DNA of 64,000 nucleotides from contig NZ_SOCE01000003.1 in the NCBI RefSeq assembly GCF_004365175.1, positions 457,577-521,576 on the forward strand, given 5' to 3'. The first letter of the stretch is position 1. Every line of letters begins with the position of its first letter. Positions 1-7,873 of the stretch are shown here, in pieces. The position numbers and the translations under genes are program-made. The notes beneath the pieces were generated by a model. The model searched no databases and was not told the DNA's origin. It worked only from the letters and a program-made list of their open reading frames with translations. The stretch comes from Kribbella voronezhensis (GTDB lineage: Bacteria > Actinomycetota > Actinomycetes > Propionibacteriales > Kribbellaceae).

Positions 1-1
1 C

Positions 2-364
2 GACGAACTCCTGGCCGAACTGGGTGAGCCGGAGGAGGCCGGCGACCTGTGGACCTGCGATCCGGTCGACTCCTATCGCGCGATCGAGGCGCCGGTCCTC
101 TTCCTGGTGGGCGTCGACGACTCGAACCTGCCCGGGGTGGAGAGCGCCGAACGGGTCAGCCGGGCACTGGAACACAATCACGAGTCGATCGTCGTTCTCT
201 TCCCGAACACCGGTCATGCGATGAACCTGGGCCGCCCGGACGCGATCGGGATGAGCGACGAGGAAGCGGGCTACCGGCTGCACGACTACCGCTTCGTCAG
301 TGGCTATCTGGACCTGATCGAGCACTGGATCCGGACCCGGGTGACCGAGCACACGGTGATGTGA
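2..364 (+). CDS. alpha/beta hydrolase, C-terminal part (cut by window edge)
   Basis: Only the last 120 codons are present; the frame is open from base 2 to the TGA at 362-364. The visible segment contains a strand followed by an acidic turn (VLFLVGVDD), where the acid of a Ser-Asp-His triad usually lies, and later an NTGHAMNL stretch whose His fits the catalytic base. This matches the C-terminal third of serine hydrolases or peptidases of the alpha/beta fold. The nucleophile is off the left edge, so substrate and subfamily cannot be judged. It runs in the same direction as rlmN but is separated from it by 40 bp. Confidence 0.6.
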   Translation, partial: DELLAELGEPEEAGDLWTCDPVDSYRAIEAPVLFLVGVDDSNLPGVESAERVSRALEHNHESIVVLFPNTGHAMNLGRPDAIGMSDEEAGYRLHDYRFVSGYLDLIEHWIRTRVTEHTVM

Positions 365-404
365 ATTTGTGAATGGGGGTGGCCGGGGGCGACAATTGAA
401 GGCG

Positions 405-1526
405 ATGACTACCTCCCTCCCCCTTGTTTTCGATGAACCGCGCCGTGCCAAGAAGCCGCCGCGGCACCTGGCCGACCTCACCGGCGAGGAGCGGCGTACG
501 GCGGTGACCGCGCTGGGGGAGCCCGCGTTCCGGGCCAAGCAGTTGTCGAACCACTACTTCAGCCGGCTGACCGACGACCCGGCGCAGATGACCGACCTGC
601 CCGCGGCGACCAGGGACAAGCTGGTCGCCGAGTTGATGCCGCCGCTGCTGACCAAGGTCCGCGACCTCGAATGCGACAACGGCACCACCCGGAAGTCGCT
701 GTGGAAGTTGCTGGACGGTTCGCTCGTCGAGTCCGTTCTGATGCGCTACAAGGACCGCACCACGATGTGCGTGTCGAGCCAGGCGGGCTGCGGGATGGCG
801 TGCCCGTTCTGCGCGACCGGCCAGGCCGGGCTGACCCGCAACATGAGCACGGCCGAGATCGTCGAGCAGGTCGTGGACGGTGCTCGTGCGCTGTCCCGCG
901 GTGAGATCGCCGGCGGTCCGGGGCGCGTCAACAACATCGTGTTCATGGGCATGGGCGAGCCGATGGCCAACTACAAGGCCGTGATCGGCGCCGTACGCCG
1001 GTTCACCGAGCCGTCGCCCGACGGTCTGGGCATCTCGGCTCGCGGTGTGACGGTGTCCACCGTCGGCCTGGTGCCGCGGATCAACCAGCTGTCGACCGAG
1101 GGCATCCCGGTCACCCTGGCGCTGTCCCTGCACGCGCCGGACGACGAACTGCGCGACGAGTTGGTCCCGATCAACAACCGGTGGAAGGTCGACGAGGTCC
1201 TCGACGCCGCCTGGGGCTACGCGGAGAAGACCAAGCGCCGCGTCTCGATCGAGTACGCGATGATCCGCGACATCAACGACCACGCCTGGCGGGCGGACCT
1301 GCTCGCCGAGAAGCTCCGGGCCCGCGGCGACTGGGCCTGGGTGCACGTGAACCTGATCCCGCTGAACCCGACACCTGGCTCGAAGTGGACGGCCTCCGAC
1401 CCGGCCGACGAGCGCGAGTTCGTCCGCCGGCTGCAGGCGGGCGGCATCCCGACGACGGTCCGCGACACCCGCGGCCAGGAGATCGACGGCGCCTGCGGCC
1501 AGCTCGCCGCCTCGAACAAGGCCTGA
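405..1526 (+). CDS. rlmN: 23S rRNA (adenine2503-C2)-methyltransferase RlmN
   Basis: This radical-SAM enzyme methylates C2 of A2503 in 23S rRNA; family members also modify A37 of some tRNAs. The 373-residue product has the CxxxCxxC iron-sulfur motif at C129, C133 and C136 (CGMACPFC), preceded by the family stretch KDRTTMCVSSQAGC. The GMGEPMANY motif and a C-terminal DTRGQEIDGACGQL segment carrying the methyl-carrier cysteine region also fit. The ATG at 405 is preferred because GAAGG precedes it; an in-frame GTG at 369 would add 12 low-complexity residues. The stop is one base before the next start, so the DivIVA-like gene is probably cotranscribed. Confidence 0.96.
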   Translation: MTTSLPLVFDEPRRAKKPPRHLADLTGEERRTAVTALGEPAFRAKQLSNHYFSRLTDDPAQMTDLPAATRDKLVAELMPPLLTKVRDLECDNGTTRKSLWKLLDGSLVESVLMRYKDRTTMCVSSQAGCGMACPFCATGQAGLTRNMSTAEIVEQVVDGARALSRGEIAGGPGRVNNIVFMGMGEPMANYKAVIGAVRRFTEPSPDGLGISARGVTVSTVGLVPRINQLSTEGIPVTLALSLHAPDDELRDELVPINNRWKVDEVLDAAWGYAEKTKRRVSIEYAMIRDINDHAWRADLLAEKLRARGDWAWVHVNLIPLNPTPGSKWTASDPADEREFVRRLQAGGIPTTVRDTRGQEIDGACGQLAASNKA

Positions 1527-1527
1527 C

Positions 1528-2028
1528 GTGCTCCGACCCGAATTCACCGTCCGCCGGATCGGTGAACGCTACGACCGTGCCGCGGTCGACGCGCTCGTCG
1601 AACGCGTCCTCGCGACAGCGAACCGTACGACGAAGCAGTCGGTGACCGTCGCCGAACTCCGCAACGCGGCATTCCGTACTCCGCTGCTGGGCCCCGGCTA
1701 CTCCGCCGAAGAAGTCGACGACTTCCTCTCCGACGCCGAGCAGTGGATGCCCGATCGACCGGTCGCCGGCCGGCCCAGTACCGATCAGCAGCGCCAGCCC
1801 CCGCTGTTCACGCCGGTCCGGCTTCGCGAGGGCTACAACATGGAGCAGGTCGACGACTTCGTCGACCGGGTGATGGCGACGGTGAACGGCCTGCCCGTCG
1901 AGCGGCCGGTCACGCCGCGCGAGATCCACAAGGTGAAGTTCACGCCGGTCCGCCTGACCGAGGGCTACGACGTGGAAGAGGTCGACAAGTTCCTCGACGA
2001 AGCGGAGAGCTGGCTCAGCGGCGGCTGA
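1528..2028 (+). CDS. DivIVA-domain repeat protein
   Basis: The 166-residue protein contains three copies of a short motif of the form F-x-P-V/L-x-x-G-Y-x-x-x-x-VDDF or VDKF (near residues 50-72, 92-115 and 140-163), which is the N-terminal membrane-targeting motif of DivIVA/Wag31. Unlike true DivIVA it has no long coiled coil, so it is one of the short actinobacterial DivI1A-repeat proteins. A role in polar growth or septum placement is only an inference. The GTG start lies one base after the rlmN stop. Its 3' end overlaps the end of the convergent hydrolase gene by 14 bp. Confidence 0.8.
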   Translation: MLRPEFTVRRIGERYDRAAVDALVERVLATANRTTKQSVTVAELRNAAFRTPLLGPGYSAEEVDDFLSDAEQWMPDRPVAGRPSTDQQRQPPLFTPVRLREGYNMEQVDDFVDRVMATVNGLPVERPVTPREIHKVKFTPVRLTEGYDVEEVDKFLDEAESWLSGG

Positions 2029-2764
2029 CGTCCAGCAGCGCCCGGAGGAGTTCCTCGGGCGTCTCCAGTTGCGGCAGGTGGCCGGTGCGGGGGAGCACCG
2101 TGAAGGTCGAGCCCGGAATCGCCGCGGCGAACGCCCGTCCGTACTCCGGGTCGGCGATGCCGTCGCTCTCGCCCCACAGCACGTGCACCGGAATCTCGAT
2201 GTCGCCGAGGCGCTTGCTGAGCGTCGGATCGAGCATGGCCGGGCCGGTGTAGCCGATGAGTGCCAGGACATCCGGGCTGGGCCCGGTGGTTCCGGCCGGC
2301 GGCACCGGTGCCTTGCTCGGATCGTGGAAGGAGAAGGACCGGAGCTCCGCGACCGACAGGCCGCTGACGTCGGTGATCGGGTGACCGTCGACCTCGATGC
2401 CGATCGCGTCGACGATCACCACGCTGCTGATGCGCGGGCTGTGCTGCAGGGCGATCTCAGCGGCCAGCCAGCCGCCGAAGGAGTTGCCGATCACCGTCAC
2501 GTCGGTGAGGTCGAGCTGCTCCAGCATCGCGACGTACACGTGCGCCAGCTCGGCGACGCTGGTCAGCGTCTCGGGTTTCGGCGTACCGGCGAAGCCCGGA
2601 TGGGTCGGCAGCAACACCCGGGAGTGGGTGCGCTCGGCCAGGAGGTCCGCGAAGCCGGCCATGGTCGCGACGCCGCCGCCGCCGTGCAGCAGCAGATACG
2701 GGCGGGTGCGGTCGCGGTCTTGGAAGGTCAGCTCGACTGATCCATCAACGGTGAGTGTCGTCAT
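2015..2764 (-). CDS. alpha/beta hydrolase
   Basis: The 249-residue protein has the oxyanion strand LLLHGGGG near residue 25, the nucleophile elbow GNSFGG near residue 93, an acidic site in WGESDGIAD and the catalytic His in RTGHLPQLE. It is a complete cytoplasmic member of the fold without a signal peptide; the substrate is unknown. The ATG at 2764 is chosen because GGGA lies 9 bases upstream; a TTG at 2779 is possible. It is divergent from a MarR-type gene with a perfect palindrome between them, so repression by that MarR protein, relieved by a small aromatic ligand, is the likely control. Confidence 0.85.
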   Translation of the reverse strand: MTTLTVDGSVELTFQDRDRTRPYLLLHGGGGVATMAGFADLLAERTHSRVLLPTHPGFAGTPKPETLTSVAELAHVYVAMLEQLDLTDVTVIGNSFGGWLAAEIALQHSPRISSVVIVDAIGIEVDGHPITDVSGLSVAELRSFSFHDPSKAPVPPAGTTGPSPDVLALIGYTGPAMLDPTLSKRLGDIEIPVHVLWGESDGIADPEYGRAFAAAIPGSTFTVLPRTGHLPQLETPEELLRALLDVSRR

Positions 2765-2796
2765 GGCGGTACGTCCCAACAGATCGAAGAAGGTTT

Positions 2797-2814
2797 ATCT
2801 AAGGAAACTTAGAT
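2797..2814. promoter_or_regulatory. putative MarR operator (perfect 7-4-7 palindrome)
   Basis: ATCTAAG, four bases (GAAA), then CTTAGAT form a perfect inverted repeat in the 99-bp gap between the divergent hydrolase and MarR genes. MarR-family dimers typically bind 16-20 bp palindromes of this architecture located between their own gene and a divergent target. An AT-rich GATATAAG stretch just downstream (2824-2831) could be the -10 region of the marR-like gene. Confidence 0.65.
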
Positions 2815-2863
2815 CAGCTTCCTGATATAAGCAACCTGTCTTCCATGCGCTAGGGTGGCAGCC

Positions 2864-3286
2864 ATGACGTATCGACCGGCCGAGGTCGCGCTGGCGGTCA
2901 AACGGTTGCAGTACCGGCATCACCGCGCCCTGAGCCAGGCGCTGGCGCCGCTCGGACTCTCGCTCGTCCAGTGGGACACGCTTCGCCATCTGCACCGCAA
3001 GCCGGATGCCTCGCTGCACGACCTCGCGGTGCTGACCTTCCAGACCGACCAGTCCTTCGGCTCCTTGGCCACCCGGATGGCGGACCGCGGCCTGATCGAG
3101 CGGGTGCCAGGGCCGGGCCGGGCAGTGCGGCATCAGCTCACCGAGGAGGGCGCGCGCCTGCGAGCTGAGGGGCAGCGTGCGGTGGACAAGGTCGTCGAGT
3201 CCTCGTTCAAGAGCCTCTCGACCGCCCAGCTCAACCAGTTGGGCGAGTTGCTCGACCTGGCCCTCGGTGCAGACCCGACCGCCTAG
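2864..3286 (+). CDS. MarR-family transcriptional regulator
   Basis: The 140-residue protein has the MarR winged-helix layout: an N-terminal dimerisation helix, a recognition region around SLHDLAVLTFQTDQSFGSLATRM, then the wing (RVPGPGRAVRHQLTEEG) and a C-terminal helix returning to the dimer interface. The ATG at 2864 is preferred over the GTG at 2855 because AGGG sits 8 bases upstream. It is divergent from the alpha/beta hydrolase at 2015-2764 and faces the perfect palindrome at 2797-2814, suggesting autoregulation and control of the hydrolase. The inducer is unknown. Confidence 0.9.
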   Translation: MTYRPAEVALAVKRLQYRHHRALSQALAPLGLSLVQWDTLRHLHRKPDASLHDLAVLTFQTDQSFGSLATRMADRGLIERVPGPGRAVRHQLTEEGARLRAEGQRAVDKVVESSFKSLSTAQLNQLGELLDLALGADPTA

Positions 3287-3301
3287 CAGCCCAGCCGATC
3301 G

Positions 3302-4393
3302 TCAGGCTGAAACGAGCTTGGTGGCTTCCTCGATGGAGTCGACCAGGTGGATGGACGAAGCCATCGGGCGGTCGGCGGCCAACCGCTGGAGGACGTCCCA
3401 GACCGGCACCTTCGCGGTCCAGTGGTCGGTGTCGACCAGAATCATCGGCGTCTGGGTCGCGCGGTCGCCGTAGTAGTTCGGCGTCACCGCCTGGAAGATC
3501 TCCTGCACCGTGCCGGCCGCGCCGGGGAGGTAGATGATGCCGCCGCGCGCCCGGCGGAGCAGGACGTCCTCGCGCTGCGCGTTGGAGAAGTACTTCGCGA
3601 TCGAGCTCGCGAACACGTTCGGCGGCTCGTGCCCGTAGAACCAGGTCGGGATCGACACCCCGCCGTCACCCGGGAAGGTCTGCCGTACTGCGAGACCCGC
3701 AGCAGCCCAGTCGGCGATCGACGGCCGGAACCACGGCACCTGGGCCAGCTCACCCAGAACCGTTTCGACCGAAGCATCGTCGTACGCCGCCAGCGATGCA
3801 CCCAGGTTGGCCGCTTCCATGGCACCCGGGCCGCCGCCGGTGGCAACCGTCAGCCCCGAGCGGGCCAGCGTCCGCCCGAGCAGTACCGCGGAACGGTAGT
3901 GGGGATCGCCTCGCAGGATCCCGTGCCCGCCCATCACGCCGACCCAGGGCCGGTCGCCCGGGAGTTCCGCCAGGGCGTCGGCGATCGCGTGATCGTGCAG
4001 TGCGGCCGCGAGTGTCCGGCTGGTGTCGCCGCGCTCGTCCTGCTGCCGCGACCAGGCGTAGATCCGGGCGTCCGGCGTCGCCTCGTACCCCGAGGACAGG
4101 CCGGCGTACAACTCGTCGGCGGTGTACAGGGAACCGCGGTACGGGTCGAAGGGCAACTCGGGGATCGCCGGGAAGATCAGTCCACCGCCGTCGCGGATCC
4201 AGGTGGCGGCTTCCTCTTCCAGCGTGCAGCCGAGGAAGACCGAACCGGCCGGCTTGAGCTTGCGTAGTACCGACGTCCGGTCGACCAGTGGCACGGACTG
4301 GACCCGCCAGCCGGTCATCGAGGTGGCCCCGGCGGCCACGATCCGGTCGAAGTGCTCCAGCGACTCGATATCCACATGTGGAACAGCAGGCAT
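3302..4393 (-). CDS. LOG-family-like Rossmann protein (possible nucleotide phosphoribohydrolase)
   Basis: The 363-residue protein carries VGVMGGHG near residue 150, TGGGPGAMEAAN near 190, and LPGAAGTVQE near 310. The last is a variant of the PGGxGTxxE signature of LOG (cytokinin-activating) and related lysine-decarboxylase-annotated proteins. It is longer than the ~190-residue LOG enzymes because of an N-terminal extension of about 140 residues, as in larger actinobacterial homologues. The usual PGG is PGA here, so catalytic competence is uncertain. The ATG at 4393 (MPAVPHVD) is preferred over the upstream start at 4408. It faces the marR-like gene tail to tail. Confidence 0.7.
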   Translation of the reverse strand: MPAVPHVDIESLEHFDRIVAAGATSMTGWRVQSVPLVDRTSVLRKLKPAGSVFLGCTLEEEAATWIRDGGGLIFPAIPELPFDPYRGSLYTADELYAGLSSGYEATPDARIYAWSRQQDERGDTSRTLAAALHDHAIADALAELPGDRPWVGVMGGHGILRGDPHYRSAVLLGRTLARSGLTVATGGGPGAMEAANLGASLAAYDDASVETVLGELAQVPWFRPSIADWAAAGLAVRQTFPGDGGVSIPTWFYGHEPPNVFASSIAKYFSNAQREDVLLRRARGGIIYLPGAAGTVQEIFQAVTPNYYGDRATQTPMILVDTDHWTAKVPVWDVLQRLAADRPMASSIHLVDSIEEATKLVSA

Positions 4394-4421
4394 CGTCACG
4401 CAGAGCACCCTAGCGCCCGGG

Positions 4422-5297
4422 CTAGTCCTTCAGGCCCGCATTGATGTCGGCGTTCATCACGTACTTCTGGAAGACCAGGTAGAGGGCCACCAGCGGGATC
4501 ATCGACAGCACCGACGCGCCGAGCAGGACCGACCAGTTCACGTTCTCCGCGCCCACGATGGTCGCCACGCCGATCTGGAGGGTGTACTTGCCCGGGTCGT
4601 TCAGCACGACCAGCGGCCAGATGTAGTCGTTCCAGCGCCACTGGAACGAGAAGATCGCCAGCGTCAGCATGATCGGTCTCGACAGCGGCAGCATGATGCG
4701 CAGCAACGTCGAGAGCTCTCCCGACCCGTCGATGCGGGCCGCCTCCAGCAAGTCGTTCGGCACCGTGAGGAAGAACTGCCGGAACATGAACGTCCCGGTC
4801 GCGGTGATCACCGCCGGTACGACGACGGCCGACAAACTGTTGTAGAGGTGCAGATCGCGCACCACCAGGAACAGCGGCGCGAGGATGACCTCGCCGGGCA
4901 GCATCGTGGTCGCCAGGATGCAGAGCGCGAACGCCTTGACCCACCAGTTGTTGTACTTCGCCAGCGCGTACCCGCAGGCGGCACTGGCCACGATGGTGAG
5001 CACGGTGGCCGAGACCGCGACGATCAGCGTGTTGACGAAGTACTTGGCGACGTCGAAGCTCGTCCAGGCCTGGGTGTAGCCCTTGATCGTCGGGTGCTTG
5101 GGGAAGAACGTCAGCGGGTACGAGAACAACTCGCCGGCGGGCTTGAACGAGCTGAGCAGGAACCACAGGACCGGCAGGCCGTACACGGCGACCATCAGCC
5201 ACATGATGGCCGTCGCCCAGAACTTCTTGGTGAGGTCTCCGGTCATGCCCTGCTTGACGGGACGGCGAACGGCCGAGGGCGCGGTGGTGGCGGCCAT
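4422..5297 (-). CDS. carbohydrate ABC transporter permease (MalG-type)
   Basis: The 291-residue inner-membrane protein has six predicted membrane segments, starting near residue 30, and the cytoplasmic EAA loop EAARIDGSGEL near residue 190 that docks the ATPase. This belongs to the MalG/CUT1 family of sugar uptake permeases. Its ATG lies one base after the stop of the upstream permease, so translation is probably coupled. It is the last gene of a binding protein-permease-permease operon. No ATPase gene follows, so the transporter probably shares a general MsiK-like ATPase encoded elsewhere. Confidence 0.93.
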   Translation of the reverse strand: MAATTAPSAVRRPVKQGMTGDLTKKFWATAIMWLMVAVYGLPVLWFLLSSFKPAGELFSYPLTFFPKHPTIKGYTQAWTSFDVAKYFVNTLIVAVSATVLTIVASAACGYALAKYNNWWVKAFALCILATTMLPGEVILAPLFLVVRDLHLYNSLSAVVVPAVITATGTFMFRQFFLTVPNDLLEAARIDGSGELSTLLRIMLPLSRPIMLTLAIFSFQWRWNDYIWPLVVLNDPGKYTLQIGVATIVGAENVNWSVLLGASVLSMIPLVALYLVFQKYVMNADINAGLKD

Positions 5298-5298
5298 G

Positions 5299-6264
5299 TC
5301 AGGACTCCCTGCGCCGGTTGATGACGAGTTGCACGATCGCGATGACCATCAGGATCAGCATGAGGACGAACGACGCGGCGCTCGCGTAACCGATCTGCGC
5401 TCGCTGGAAGCCCTTGGTGTAGATGTACTGGACGATGAGGTTGTTGGCCGTGCCCGGGCCGCCGGCGTTGATCGCCTGGACGAGCGCGTACTCCTTCATC
5501 GACCCCAGCACGCTCAGCAGCACCACGATGAAGGTCGTCGGCGCGATCGCGGGCAGGGTGATGTTGCGGAACTTGGCCCACGAGCCGGCTCCGTCGAGCG
5601 ACGCCGCCTCGTAGTACGCCGTCGGCACGTTCTTCAGGGCCGCGACGAACAGCAGCATGTTGAAGGCCGTGCCGCCCCAGGCCGCGGCGATGATGACGAC
5701 GAACAGGGACAGGTTCGCGTTCGACTGCCAGGGCACCTCCTTGCCGCCCAGTGACGTGATGACGAAGTTGACCAGGCCGAAGTTCTCGCCGAACATCCAG
5801 CGCCAGATCACACCGGCGATGATCGGGGAGATCAGCCAGGGCAGGAAGAAGATGATCCGGGCGACGCTCTTGCCCTTGGTGTAGTCCGTGACCAGCAGTA
5901 CCGCGGTGCCCAGTGACAGCACGATCGTCAGCGGCACCACGCCGGCAGTGAAGGTCACTGTGCGAGTCAGGGCCGAGTAGAAGGCCTTGTCGTTCAGCAG
6001 CCGCTGGTAGTTGTCCAGGCCCACGTACGGCGCGTCGCCGACGCCGGTGTAGCTGGTGAACGAGTACAGCAGGCCGGTCACCGCAGGCCACACGAAGAAC
6101 GTGACGAACAACAGCAGATTGACCGAGATGAGCACCAGCGGCGCCCCGGTGTAGCGGTTCAGTCGTCTGCCCCGCCGCCGAAGCAGGCGCGGTCGTGCGG
6201 GCTCCGGCCCACGCCGTACTGCGCGGCTCGGTGCCTCCGCCGTCGCGTGGATGCTGTCCACCAT
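5299..6264 (-). CDS. carbohydrate ABC transporter permease (MalF-type)
   Basis: The 321-residue membrane protein has a basic N-terminus rich in Arg, a first membrane segment near residue 40, and the EAA loop YEAASLDGAGSWAKF near residue 220 that contacts the ATPase. It pairs with the MalG-type permease just downstream. The ATG at 6264 has AGGAG six bases upstream; the frame stays open to 6303, but that longer version would run into the hairpin at 6291-6322, which argues for the shorter start. The transported sugar cannot be told from the permease sequence. Confidence 0.93.
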   Translation of the reverse strand: MVDSIHATAEAPSRAVRRGPEPARPRLLRRRGRRLNRYTGAPLVLISVNLLLFVTFFVWPAVTGLLYSFTSYTGVGDAPYVGLDNYQRLLNDKAFYSALTRTVTFTAGVVPLTIVLSLGTAVLLVTDYTKGKSVARIIFFLPWLISPIIAGVIWRWMFGENFGLVNFVITSLGGKEVPWQSNANLSLFVVIIAAAWGGTAFNMLLFVAALKNVPTAYYEAASLDGAGSWAKFRNITLPAIAPTTFIVVLLSVLGSMKEYALVQAINAGGPGTANNLIVQYIYTKGFQRAQIGYASAASFVLMLILMVIAIVQLVINRRRES

Positions 6265-6290
6265 GCTGCTCTCCTCGTACTCCGTGCAGT

Positions 6291-6322
6291 GGACCGCCGG
6301 CATCGCTCGCTGCCGGCGGTCC
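6291..6322 (-). terminator. hairpin between sugar binding protein and permease genes
   Basis: A perfect 12-bp stem (GGACCGCCGGCA with its complement) with an 8-base loop lies in the 71-bp gap after the binding-protein stop. No T-run follows. It is more likely an RNA stabiliser or partial terminator that keeps binding-protein mRNA in excess of permease mRNA than a complete terminator. Confidence 0.65.
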
Positions 6323-6335
6323 CGCGATCAGGACG

Positions 6336-7616
6336 TCAGCTCAGTTGCGAGTTGAGACCGTTGACGATGTTGTCGACGGTCTTCTGCACGTCCTGTTCGC
6401 CGTTGATGAACTTGGCCATCTCCGGCTTGGTCGGGTCGTCCTGGACGGCCTTGCCCTCGAGGATGAGCTTGGTGCCGGCAGCCTGGCCCGATGCCGAGAT
6501 CGGGTCGGCGAGCTCGATCTCCTTGTTGTAGAGGTCGAACGCGGCCAGCGCGGCCGGGGACTTGAACGGGTACTTCAGCGCGAGTCCGGACTCGACCGAC
6601 AGGTAGCCGTTGGACTGGGCCAGCTTGGTGTAGTTCTCCTTCTGGAAGAGGAAGTCCACCCACTTCTTGGCCGCCGAGGCGGTCTTGTCGTTGTTGAAGG
6701 CAACGACCTTGCCGCCGAGGTTGATGTCGGTGGCCTGCACCGGGCCCGGCGTCGGGACACTGGCCCACTCGAAGCCGGTGATGCCGTCGGCGAAGTCCGG
6801 TACCTGCCAGACGCCGGAGTAGTAGGCCACCACCTGGCCGCTCTTGAACAGCGCGTTCGGATCGGCGCCCGAGGTCCAGACCGACTTCGGCATCACCTTG
6901 TCGTCGTTCATCGCCTTGAACTTGGTCAGCGCGGCGACCGTGGCGTCGTCAGGCTTCTGGTACTTGCCGTCGTCGCCGAGCTGGAAGCCCTTGCCGCCGT
7001 TGTTGTAGATGAAGCCCCGGATCCGGGCGGCGGAGTTGTCGTAGACCAGGTCGTACTTGGCCTTCGTCGCGGTGCGCACCTTGGTCGCCGCCGCGAGGAA
7101 CTCGTCCCACGTCCAGGTCTTGGCCGGGTCGGTCGGGAACGGGACTCCGGCCTTGGTGAACAGGCTCTTGTTGATGAACAGGCCGGCCGCGGTGAGGTCG
7201 GACGGGATCGCGAGCACCTTGCCGTCCTGCTCGGTGACCAGGTCCTTGCGGATCTTGTTGGCGTCGTTGTTCGCCGTCGCGCTCAGGTCCTGGAGCTTGT
7301 TGATCCAGATGGTGTCGAGCGAGGGCACGCTGGCGACGTCGGGCAGCGAGTTGGCCTGCGCGGACTGCCGCAACTTGTCCTGGTAGCCGTCGTAGGGCTG
7401 GTTGACGACCTCGACCTTGACACCCTCCTTGGCCTCGAACTCCTTGGCCAGGTCGGTGTAGCCCTGGATCTGGGCCGCGGTCGACAGCCAGAACGTGATC
7501 TTCTTGGCGCCGCCCGAGGCCGAGTCGTCGCCGGAACCGCCACCGCAGGCGGCCAACGCCACCGCGGCCACGACCACCACCGGCAGCCATCGCCAGCGTC
7601 GAAGTGAAGTGCTCAT
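6336..7616 (-). CDS. sugar ABC transporter substrate-binding lipoprotein
   Basis: The 426-residue product starts with a basic-hydrophobic signal peptide ending in the lipobox LAAC (Cys near residue 24), so it should be anchored on the outer face of the membrane. The mature part has the features of CUT1-type solute-binding proteins: KITFWLSTAAQ near the start, PSLDTIWINKL, PSDLTAAGLFINKSLF and PDFADGITGFEWASVPTPGP. The ATG at 7616 has AAGGAG nine bases upstream. It is the first gene of the uptake operon, preceded by a LacI-type operator inside its predicted promoter. The substrate is probably an oligosaccharide but cannot be named. Confidence 0.94.
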   Translation of the reverse strand: MSTSLRRWRWLPVVVVAAVALAACGGGSGDDSASGGAKKITFWLSTAAQIQGYTDLAKEFEAKEGVKVEVVNQPYDGYQDKLRQSAQANSLPDVASVPSLDTIWINKLQDLSATANNDANKIRKDLVTEQDGKVLAIPSDLTAAGLFINKSLFTKAGVPFPTDPAKTWTWDEFLAAATKVRTATKAKYDLVYDNSAARIRGFIYNNGGKGFQLGDDGKYQKPDDATVAALTKFKAMNDDKVMPKSVWTSGADPNALFKSGQVVAYYSGVWQVPDFADGITGFEWASVPTPGPVQATDINLGGKVVAFNNDKTASAAKKWVDFLFQKENYTKLAQSNGYLSVESGLALKYPFKSPAALAAFDLYNKEIELADPISASGQAAGTKLILEGKAVQDDPTKPEMAKFINGEQDVQKTVDNIVNGLNSQLS

Positions 7617-7661
7617 CTTGCAGTCTCCTTGGGGTTCCAGGCGGGCCTTCGTTGGCGTCGG

Positions 7662-7691
7662 ACGCTAGTGGGCAAGCGTTTACCGCGTCAA
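7662..7691 (-). promoter_or_regulatory. predicted promoter of the sugar ABC operon
   Basis: Read on the minus strand, TTGACG (7686-7691) and TAGCGT (7662-7667) are separated by 18 bp. This fits an actinobacterial housekeeping promoter (TTGACn and TAnnnT) about 45 bp upstream of the binding-protein ATG. The LacI-type operator at 7672-7683 sits between the two boxes, a position where a bound repressor blocks polymerase. Confidence 0.55.
7672..7683. promoter_or_regulatory. LacI-family operator
   Basis: GCAAGCGTTTAC (minus strand GTAAACGCTTGC) matches the GnAAnCGnTTnC core recognised by LacI/GalR-family sugar repressors at every fixed position. It lies between the predicted -35 and -10 boxes of the sugar ABC operon. 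No lacI-type gene is present in this window. A second perfect match lies at 53345-53356. Confidence 0.75.
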
Positions 7692-7873
7692 TAGTCAGGA
7701 CAAAATTAGGTAGGTTGTTCTGACATTTTCTTGTTATCTCCTCCGTGGATGTTAGCGGTATCACGCCGGGGAGCGTTCCCCGTGATCGAGTGCTCGCCAC
7801 GAGTAGCACTGAGACGCGGTCCCGTAGTACGGCGTACTGTCGGCGAACCGCGCGATGAGGTAATGCTTAGGGC

